The position numbers were made by a program, and so were the translations under genes. Shown here piece by piece: positions 58,416-64,000 of a DNA stretch of 64,000 nucleotides. Source of the DNA: Nocardia testacea NBRC 100365 (lineage in GTDB: Bacteria > Actinomycetota > Actinomycetes > Mycobacteriales > Mycobacteriaceae). The notes under the pieces were generated by a model. It was not told the DNA's origin, ran no database searches, and was given only the letters and a program-made list of their open reading frames with translations. The stretch is from assembly GCF_000308775.1 (NCBI RefSeq), contig NZ_BAGJ01000273.1:103096-167095 (forward strand), in the 5' to 3' direction. Position 1 is the stretch's first letter. Each line of letters starts with the position of its first letter.

Positions 58416-58475
58416 TATGACGCCGGTCATATGGCGCACTTGAGAATAGAACCCTCTTTGAAAGAATGCAAGAGG
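58416..58475. promoter_or_regulatory. Promoter of the Rieske gene with two operator-like palindromes
   Basis: Reading on the minus strand, TTGCAT (58466-58471), a 17-base spacer and TATTCT (58443-58448) form a good promoter for the oxygenase. CCTCTT and AAGAGG (58453-58458, 58470-58475) form an inverted repeat over the -35 and spacer. TATGAC and GTCATA (58416-58421, 58426-58431) form another just past the transcription start. Both are candidate sites for the TetR protein at 58525. Confidence 0.6.
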
Positions 58476-58524
58476 CCTTTGTGAAACTGGATCACCCTGC
58501 TCAGGGCGGGTAGAGTCCACCATC

Positions 58525-59145
58525 GTGACGGAAGCGGCGGTGGGCGGGAGACGAGCGAACAGGCGCGGGATCCAATCCCGGGAGAGCATGCTCGAGGCAG
58601 CGATCGTCTCCCTGGCCACCGGCGATCCCGCGGCCGTCTCGGGTAACCGGATCGCTCGCGATATCGGCGCCACCTGGGGCGTGATCAAATACCAGTTCGG
58701 CGATATCGACGGCCTGTGGGCGGCGGTCCTGCGATACACCGCGGACAAGCGCGGGGACCTGCCGGCCGGGATCAAACCGGACGGCACCCTGTACGAGCGG
58801 GTGGCCGCCATGATCGACGCCATGGCCCGCGGACTGCGTCGGCCGGAATCGCTGGCCATCGAAACGCTGCGCGCCGCCCTGCCGCGAGAGCACGCCGAGC
58901 TGGAACGCGACTATCCACGCACCGCTGCCGAGCTGGCATCGTGGAAACCGAACTGGGACAAGGCCTGTCAGCGCGCTTTCGCCGATATGGACCTGGACCC
59001 GGTCAAGGTGCGCCAGGTGGCCGCCCTCATCCCGGCGGCGATGCGTGGTATCACCTCCGAACGCACCCTGGGTACCTACGGTGACCTCGACGACGCGCTG
59101 AAAGCTCTGATCGGCGGCATAGTCGCCTATTTGGAGAGCCCCTGA
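58525..59145 (+). CDS. TetR-family transcriptional regulator
   Basis: 206 aa. The N-terminal helix-turn-helix covers SRESMLEAAIVSLATGDPAA and GNRIARDIGATWGVIKYQFG, the tetracycline-repressor pattern (xxIAxxxGxxxxxxxxxFx). The C-terminal domain is all-helical for ligand binding. It faces the KshA-like oxygenase across 167 bases and is the likely repressor of it. GTG 58525 starts the gene. Confidence 0.9.
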   Translation: MTEAAVGGRRANRRGIQSRESMLEAAIVSLATGDPAAVSGNRIARDIGATWGVIKYQFGDIDGLWAAVLRYTADKRGDLPAGIKPDGTLYERVAAMIDAMARGLRRPESLAIETLRAALPREHAELERDYPRTAAELASWKPNWDKACQRAFADMDLDPVKVRQVAALIPAAMRGITSERTLGTYGDLDDALKALIGGIVAYLESP

Positions 59146-59181
59146 GCGCGGTTCGTGCGGCGCGGTGGCGCCGGCTTCCGA

Positions 59182-59201
59182 GGCTCCGGCTCGGCGGAGC
59201 C
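59182..59201. terminator. Hairpin in the convergent gap after the TetR gene
   Basis: GGCTCCG and CGGAGCC pair over a 6-base loop, 36 bases after the TetR stop and before the convergent NmrA-type stop at 59348. Weak, without T-run; plausible bidirectional terminator. The rest of this 200-base gap has no gene. Confidence 0.35.
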
Positions 59202-59347
59202 CCGGAGTATGGATGGACCTCGCGCCGGACGCCGCGGCCCGGTCGCCGAGGACCGGACGCGGGGCCCGCGTGCCCGGCCGCCGGGACACGCGGAACGTGG
59301 ATGCTGCCACCGGCCGACCTGTCGGCGGCGTCCGGCTGCCGGGCGGA

Positions 59348-60244
59348 TCAGGCCAGCGCGGCGGGCGCGAGAACCGTTGTGCACCACTGGCGGAAGGTGG
59401 TGGGAGACGTGGTCCGCGGTGTGCGCGGCACCCCGTTGTCGAGGCCTTCGTCCTTGGCCCGCATCATGTCGACCATGCCCTGGACGAAAGCGTCGCCGGC
59501 GCCGAAGCCCGCGGTGGCTGCGGCCAGTTCGTCGAGCGTGATCCGGCGGTAGCGCACCGGCCTGCCCAGTACCTCCGACATCGTCTGTGCCATGTCGTCG
59601 GGTGTGAGGTCCTGCGGACCCAGCACCGCCACCTCGCCGGTCCCCGTCCATGATCGATCGAGTAACAGACCGGCCGCTGCCGCGGCGATATCGCCGGTCG
59701 CGGCCAGTGGTGCAGGGAGGTCGGCGGCGAGGGTGCCGGTGAACACCCCCTCGTCGCAAATGGAGCGCAGTTGGCGCAGCACATTGTCCATGAACGACGG
59801 GTTCGCCAGCGCGCGATAGTTGACCCCGGTGCCGGCGATGAGGTCGTCCATTGCCAGCGAGGCGGTGACGAGACCGGCATGGTCCGCGACGGGGGTGCCG
59901 CGGCCCAGGGCCGAGACTCCGACCACGTGCCCGACCCCGTGTGTGATGAATGCCCGGGCCGCGGCCCGGGTGAAGCCGGAATACGCGACATTCAGGCTCG
60001 GCGCGGCCGGATCCGGTGGGACGAGCCAGAATACGGCGTCGGCTCCGGCGAACGCCCGTTCCACGGTGTCGGGGTCGCCGTGCGAGCCGCGGACGATCTC
60101 GACCCGGTCGCGGACCGAATCGGCGAGCGCGCCGGGGTCGCGCACGACCACGCGGAGTTTCTCGCCCTGGGCGGGGGCGCGATCGAGGAGTATCCCGAGA
60201 AGCCGGCTTCCGATGGCGCCCGTGGGCGTGGTGATCACGATCAT
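59348..60244 (-). CDS. NmrA/NAD(P)H-binding atypical SDR
   Basis: 298 aa. The nucleotide motif is MIVITTPTGAIGSRLLGILL, a TxxxGxxGxxL variant of atypical SDRs. Segments DAVFWLVPPDPAAPSLNVAY and VGVSALGRGTP match NmrA-like proteins such as quinone reductase-like sensors and ThDP-family prestalk homologues. It may bind or reduce a quinone, or sense NADP. ATG 60244 follows GTGGAG; the divergent LysR gene is 69 bases away and probably controls it. Confidence 0.87.
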   Translation of the reverse strand: MIVITTPTGAIGSRLLGILLDRAPAQGEKLRVVVRDPGALADSVRDRVEIVRGSHGDPDTVERAFAGADAVFWLVPPDPAAPSLNVAYSGFTRAAARAFITHGVGHVVGVSALGRGTPVADHAGLVTASLAMDDLIAGTGVNYRALANPSFMDNVLRQLRSICDEGVFTGTLAADLPAPLAATGDIAAAAAGLLLDRSWTGTGEVAVLGPQDLTPDDMAQTMSEVLGRPVRYRRITLDELAAATAGFGAGDAFVQGMVDMMRAKDEGLDNGVPRTPRTTSPTTFRQWCTTVLAPAALA

Positions 60245-60313
60245 GGTCTCCACCCTGCGTGCGGTCCCGCTCACCGTCCAATACCTCCTGGCGTGGATTG
60301 ATATCTTCAGGGT

Positions 60314-61141
60314 ATGGATCTCGACCTGCGTAAGCTCCGCTACTTCGCCGCACTCGCGGAGCATCTGCACTTCGGCCGGGCCGCCGAATCCCTCTATATC
60401 GCGCAACCCGTACTGAGCAGGCAGATCCGCGCGCTCGAGCGCGAACTCGGTTGCGCACTGCTGGAGCGCACCACCCGCAGTGTGCAATTGACGCCCGCGG
60501 GCACCCAGTTGTACGAGGAGGCGCGCGGGCTGTTCACCGTCGCCGAATCCGCTGTCCGGCGCGTGCGGGAGGTCGACCGCGGGGTGGAACGCCTCGTCGT
60601 CGGATTCGCTTCCGGGCTGCGCGTATCCGCGGCCCTGCGCGCGTTCCGCGCGAGTCACCCCGAGGTGGAAGTCGAACTGTTCCAGCTGAAGTGGTGGGAA
60701 CAGGAGCTTCCGCTGCGCGACGGCCGGGCCGATATCGGATATCTGCGCCGGCCTTTCGACGACACCGGGCTGTGCACTGTCACGGTGGGCGCCGAGCCGA
60801 AGATCGCCTGTCTGCCGTCCACCCATCGGCTCGCCGCCGCTCCGGCCGCCGATCGGCCACTGCTCGAGGTGGACCTCGCGGGGGAACCGGTCATCGGTGC
60901 GCAGGTCCGGCGTACGGCCTCGATCGAGGAGAAGTTCGAGTTGATCGCCTCCGGCCACGGCATCGCGGTGGTGCCACGGGGTGTGGCGCAGGCGTACTCG
61001 CGGCCCGACCTGGTCTACCGGCAGGTGATGGACGCCGAACCTGCCGATATCTGCATCGCGGTGCCCGAACACCGGCGAGAGCGGCGGGTGCGGGAGTTCG
61101 CGCAGGTCGCGGCCGCGACGCTGCACCAAGCCTCGGTGTGA
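60314..61141 (+). CDS. LysR-family transcriptional regulator
   Basis: 275 aa. The N-terminal winged helix is canonical: DLRKLRYFAALAEHLHFGRA followed by IAQPVLSRQIRALERELG. The effector domain is shorter than typical (about 185 residues). It is divergent from the NmrA-type gene, the classic LysR layout, so it likely activates that gene in response to a small effector. ATG 60314. Confidence 0.92.
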   Translation: MDLDLRKLRYFAALAEHLHFGRAAESLYIAQPVLSRQIRALERELGCALLERTTRSVQLTPAGTQLYEEARGLFTVAESAVRRVREVDRGVERLVVGFASGLRVSAALRAFRASHPEVEVELFQLKWWEQELPLRDGRADIGYLRRPFDDTGLCTVTVGAEPKIACLPSTHRLAAAPAADRPLLEVDLAGEPVIGAQVRRTASIEEKFELIASGHGIAVVPRGVAQAYSRPDLVYRQVMDAEPADICIAVPEHRRERRVREFAQVAAATLHQASV

Positions 61142-61153
61142 GAAAAATATTCC

Positions 61154-61182
61154 TTGACGTGAATATTCACTTCGGTGAATAC
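61154..61182 (+). promoter_or_regulatory. Promoter with ArsR-type operator and leaderless start
   Basis: TTGACG (61154-61159) with a -10 near 61177-61183 (GAATACT) places the start of transcription at about 61190, which is the ATG. GTGAATATTCAC (61159-61170) is a perfect 12-bp palindrome within the spacer, and ATTCAC with GTGAAT (61165-61180) is a further repeat, as in ArsR operators. Autorepression is expected. Confidence 0.6.
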
Positions 61183-61189
61183 TCGCATC

Positions 61190-62020
61190 ATGGATCGGAT
61201 CGCATCAGCACTCGGCGACGGGGCACGCTGGCGTCTCATCGAGCTGCTGGCCGAGCGGCCGCGGTCGGTGGGTGAGCTCGCGGAGCTGACCGGTTTGCGG
61301 CAACCGCAGACCACCAAACATCTGCGAACCCTCGCCCAGGCCGGTCTGGTCACGGTTTTCCCGCTCGGGCAGCGTCGCGTCTACGCGATCGAGACGCCGC
61401 CACTGGTCGCTTTCGCGCAACGCCTCGCCGATCTGGTGGAAACCGCCGGGACGCAGGCGGGGGAGCGGGACGTGATCGCGCGCTATCGCGCCGCGATCGA
61501 TGCCGAAGCCGCGGTCGCGGACCGGGACACGTGGGCCGACGGGCGCAGATTCTGCTTCGACCGGGTGCTCCCCGGGGCCCGCGACGTCGTCTGGCGGTAC
61601 TGGGTCGAGCCGGACCTGCTGGCCTCGTGGTGGGCTCCGGCGCCCATGACGATCACCGATTGCGCGCTGGAACCGGTACCGCACGGCCGCGTCGTCCTCG
61701 ACTATCGCGATGCCGAGGGGCAGCACTACCGCTCCGCGGGTGAGGTCGTCGCGGCAGCAGCGCCCGAGCGGTTGGAGTTTCGGCTGTCGGTCCTCGATCC
61801 CGCGGGTGCGGTCCTGTTCACCGGGCACTACGACCTGACTCTCACCGTGGCCGAGGCCGCCACCCGCTTGCGGCTCGGTCTGACGCTCACCGACACCGAC
61901 ACCGACGCAGTGCCATTCATCGCCGGAATAGAAACCGGTTGGCAGCAGGTGCTGGACAACCTCACCGTCGCCGTCGGCGGCACCTCCCGGCACGACAACG
62001 AAAAGGAAGCAAGAACATGA
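61190..62020 (+). CDS. ArsR-type regulator fused to an AHSA1/SRPBCC domain
   Basis: 276 aa. Residues 1-90 form a winged helix-turn-helix (MDRIASALGDGARWRLIELL and VGELAELTGLRQPQTTKHLR). Residues 110-265 are an SRPBCC/AHSA1 ligand-binding domain (FDRVLPGARDVVWRYWVEPD, LASWWAPAPMTITDC). Such fusions sense hydrophobic ligands. GTG 61175 is also in frame, but the promoter geometry favours leaderless translation from ATG 61190. It overlaps the next gene by ATGA. Confidence 0.88.
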   Translation: MDRIASALGDGARWRLIELLAERPRSVGELAELTGLRQPQTTKHLRTLAQAGLVTVFPLGQRRVYAIETPPLVAFAQRLADLVETAGTQAGERDVIARYRAAIDAEAAVADRDTWADGRRFCFDRVLPGARDVVWRYWVEPDLLASWWAPAPMTITDCALEPVPHGRVVLDYRDAEGQHYRSAGEVVAAAAPERLEFRLSVLDPAGAVLFTGHYDLTLTVAEAATRLRLGLTLTDTDTDAVPFIAGIETGWQQVLDNLTVAVGGTSRHDNEKEART

Positions 62021-62616
62021 CCGAATCCAGCGGGCGTTCCGTCACCGCGAATATCAATCTCACGCTCGACGGACGCTACAGCGGGCCGGATGGCCCCGGC
62101 GATCTGGGCGCGATCGTCTCCTACGCCGCGACCGAGGTGGCCCGGCGGCACCTGAGCCGCATATGGGACGGGGCTACGACGGCGTTGCTCGGCCGCCGCA
62201 ATGCCGAGGGGTTCCTCGGCTACTGGCCGTCGGTCGCTACCGACGCCAGTGCCGACCCGCGCGACCGCGGATACGCGAAATGGCTGGTCGATACTGAAAA
62301 AGTGGTGCTGTCCAGCACGTTGGAGAACGCGCCCTGGGAACGGACCCGCATCGTGAACGCGCCGGCTGCCGAGGTGGTGCGCGAACTGAAGGACCTGGGC
62401 TCGGGCGATATTCTCGTCAATTGCAGTGCGAGCGTCATCAAGCCGCTGCTGGCCGCGGATCTGCTCGACCGGCTGTATCTCATGATCACCCCCGAGATCG
62501 CGGGTGGCGGGCAGCGACTGTTCGACGACGGCCTGCCCGCGACGAAATGGACCCTGACCCATCATGAGGTCGGCGAACTCGGTGAAATGGCGATGATCTA
62601 CGACCGCGCCCGGTAG
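62017..62616 (+). CDS. Dihydrofolate reductase/RibD-C-like protein
   Basis: 199 aa. TANINLTLDGRYSGPDG at the N-terminus and LITPEIAGGGQRLFDDG near the C-terminus are typical of the RibD-C/DHFR-like family (NxSLDGxxxG; P...GxGxxLF). These reductases use NADPH; most of these single-domain members are of unknown substrate. Coupled to the ArsR-AHSA1 gene by a four-base overlap, so it is likely the regulated target. Confidence 0.87.
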   Translation: MTESSGRSVTANINLTLDGRYSGPDGPGDLGAIVSYAATEVARRHLSRIWDGATTALLGRRNAEGFLGYWPSVATDASADPRDRGYAKWLVDTEKVVLSSTLENAPWERTRIVNAPAAEVVRELKDLGSGDILVNCSASVIKPLLAADLLDRLYLMITPEIAGGGQRLFDDGLPATKWTLTHHEVGELGEMAMIYDRAR

Positions 62617-62727
62617 CACGGGTCCGCGCGTCCTGGACCGTGCTGTGCTGATCCCGGGTGCCCGGCGCAACGATGCGAAAGCGATTCGGTGCCCGGGGCG
62701 GAAACCCGCCATGCCGGAGACGGCGGT

Positions 62728-63597
62728 TCAACTGTGCTCCCGGTTCGCAAGCCGGTCGATCAGGTGGACGGCCGCTTCGAGTGTGCCCACCCGCTGTGCG
62801 CCGGTGGGAGTGGTGCGGCCGGTCCAGCCGGGGCCGGCGAGTAGCAGTCGCGCCGGCGCCAGGGTACTCGCGGGTAGCGGCGGAGCGGCGGCGGTCCGCG
62901 GTGACTGGGACCAGAGCACCACCACCGGAGGGCGGTGTGCGCCGGACACAGCGCCGGCCGGCGCGCTGCCGGGCACCGAGGCGCCGAGCAGTACCGCGAG
63001 GACACCGTTTTCGGCCAGCGCGGCACGTAGTACTTCTAGCGGAAGGGTATGGCACTCGCCCCCGGTGCAGGCCAGCAGCACCGGGGAGGGCTGCCCGGCC
63101 GCCCGTGCCGGCGGGACCGCGCGATGCAGGGCGGCGGTGATCGTCCCGGACAACGCGTGCTCCACCTCGATCAACCCTTGCCCCCGGCGTTGCCGGTCGA
63201 TCAGTTCGGCGAAAGCGGGCCGGCACAGTCCGTTCCACGTCGCGGCCACGCCGAGGTGCGCGATGTGCTCGGTGAGGAGGTCCATGAGTTCTGTGGTGTC
63301 CAACCGCGCGGCCGCCGCCATCAGCGGTGCCACATTTCCCGGAACGAGGCGGGTCGGGGCCGCGGTGCGGGCCGCCGCGGCGGCGTGGCGTGGGCCGATA
63401 CCCGCGCGCACGAGGTCGACCATTCGCCTGAGCACTGCCACATCACCCGGGGTGTAGAGGCGATGTTCACCGGGCCGATGCGGCCGGGGAGTCAACTCGT
63501 AGCGCTGGTTCCAGCTGCGCAGCGTCGCCACCGGGACGCCGAGGTTTCTGGCCACCGCGCCGACTGTCCACTCGGTTTCCGTACCGGACCGGGTCAC
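62728..63597 (-). CDS. MerR-family regulator with B12-binding-like C-terminal domain
   Basis: 289 aa. The N-terminal MerR winged helix reads WTVGAVARNLGVPVATLRSW then PRPHRPGEHRLYTPGDVAVL. The rest forms a helical region followed by a flavodoxin/B12-binding-like fold (VLLACTGGECHTLPLEVLRA). The strict cobalamin motif is not intact; the GExHxLPL segment is instead that of anti-repressor-like MerR proteins (CarH/LitR relatives). Possibly light or stress responsive. No target adjacent. GTG/ATG choice at 63597. Confidence 0.82.
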   Translation of the reverse strand: MTRSGTETEWTVGAVARNLGVPVATLRSWNQRYELTPRPHRPGEHRLYTPGDVAVLRRMVDLVRAGIGPRHAAAAARTAAPTRLVPGNVAPLMAAAARLDTTELMDLLTEHIAHLGVAATWNGLCRPAFAELIDRQRRGQGLIEVEHALSGTITAALHRAVPPARAAGQPSPVLLACTGGECHTLPLEVLRAALAENGVLAVLLGASVPGSAPAGAVSGAHRPPVVVLWSQSPRTAAAPPLPASTLAPARLLLAGPGWTGRTTPTGAQRVGTLEAAVHLIDRLANREHS

Positions 63598-63675
63598 TGT
63601 CTCGTCTCTTTCCGGCTGTCGGCCGGGGCGGTGTCAGCCGTGCCTACCGGCCGGTGCGCGCGCTCGGGGCCGGTG

Positions 63676-64000
63676 TCAGCCCAGCGATAGGCATCCCTGC
63701 CAGGTCTGGAAATCCCCCGCGAAGGCGGGACCGCCGGTGCAGGTGGGGGCGGCCGTCCCGGTGATGTCCACCGAGGCTCCGGGCCCGGCGATGCCGAGGG
63801 ACAATCCCGGGCGCTCACCCGTCGTCGTTGCCCGGGCGCCGGGACCCACCGCGATGGCCGCCGGGCCGGAGAGGAATTGCGCGGTGGATGTGGCCGTCCC
63901 GCCGTTCTGGGCGATGGCCAGGGACAGGCTCGTCGCGGCGGCGTCGGCCCGGGCGGTTCCGCCGGAACCGTAGGCGGCGGCCGCACCGCCCGCCGCGCCG
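63676..64000 (-). CDS. Gly/Ala-rich protein, 3' part of gene cut by window edge
   Basis: On the minus strand an open frame enters from the right edge and ends at TGA 63676-63678. The 108 visible codons contain AYGSGGTARADAAATSLSLA, then AQNGGTATSTAQFLSGPAAI and end TCTGGPAFAGDFQTWQGCLS. This Gly/Ala/Thr-rich pattern with a two-cysteine end resembles the small secreted DUF6764-type proteins of nocardiae. The signal peptide is outside the window. Confidence 0.65.
   Translation of the reverse strand, partial: GAAGGAAAAYGSGGTARADAAATSLSLAIAQNGGTATSTAQFLSGPAAIAVGPGARATTTGERPGLSLGIAGPGASVDITGTAAPTCTGGPAFAGDFQTWQGCLSLG

Noticed and set aside
1..64000. CRISPR arrays, insertion sequences, tRNA or rRNA genes
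   Set aside because: No regularly spaced identical repeats, transposase-like frame, or tRNA/rRNA-like sequence was noticed; short degenerate repeats at 3031-3244 are not a CRISPR. A tRNAscan or ISfinder run was not possible.

Overview
The window is very GC-rich, gene-dense DNA from a mycolic-acid-type actinomycete. Nocardia or a close relative is most likely, but that is inferred from gene content rather than from a marker gene. Supporting signs are frequent GTG starts, many ATGA/GTGA stop-start overlaps, a DUF574-type methyltransferase, a cyclopropane/mycolate-synthase-like methyltransferase, a PucR regulator, LuxR-ATPase and DesK-type two-component genes, and a KshA-like Rieske oxygenase. 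I saw no rRNA, tRNA, CRISPR array or intact mobile element.

Region 1 (3-16733, all + strand) is one long catabolic cluster. It holds a molybdenum hydroxylase (tail of the FAD subunit, then the 2Fe-2S and Mo subunits), an aspartate-dehydrogenase-like protein, an aldehyde dehydrogenase, two RidA proteins, a cupin, a Rieske oxygenase with a separate phthalate-dioxygenase-type reductase, an extradiol-type VOC protein, two alpha/beta hydrolases, two SDRs, a ThDP enzyme, two small accessory proteins and a flavin monooxygenase. The mixture suggests hydroxylation, ring cleavage and deamination of a nitrogen-containing aromatic compound. Three folds occur as one copy with canonical catalytic residues plus one copy lacking them (RidA, hydrolase, SDR).

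Region 2 (16833-25711) starts with a regulator remnant and a strong hairpin. A translationally coupled minus-strand set follows (sugar isomerase-like, DUF993/DHDPS-like, Gfo/Idh), then a divergent LacI regulator, an SsuABC/ThiXYZ-type ABC importer and a glycerate kinase. Matching 14-bp palindromes before the LacI gene and before the importer tie them into one probable regulon.

Region 3 (25811-36303) is mixed: a LuxR-type ATPase regulator, a resolvase-fold small protein, an exported tyrosine phosphatase, a Nudix hydrolase, an S9 peptidase, a GreA-like factor behind a run of four hairpins, and a PucR regulator.

Region 4 (36632-45916) contains two decayed gene fragments, an ankyrin protein directly downstream of a lipase with a glycine-zipper insert (a possible effector and immunity pair), a ferritin-like protein, an exported hydrolase, a MetE/UROD-like protein coupled to a DUF574 methyltransferase, a 2-oxoglutarate dioxygenase and a convergent CFA-synthase-like methyltransferase.

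Region 5 (46552-50100) is a compact operon of ABC ATPase, ABC-2 permease, DesK-type kinase and NarL-type regulator. Region 6 (50107-64000) carries a nitronate monooxygenase, a MarR regulator, a methyltransferase, secreted and membrane proteins, a crcB pair, a DapB-like protein with a KshA-like Rieske oxygenase and a divergent TetR regulator, an NmrA/LysR pair, an ArsR-AHSA1 fusion coupled to a DHFR-like protein, a MerR regulator, and the 3' end of a Gly/Ala-rich protein cut by the window edge.
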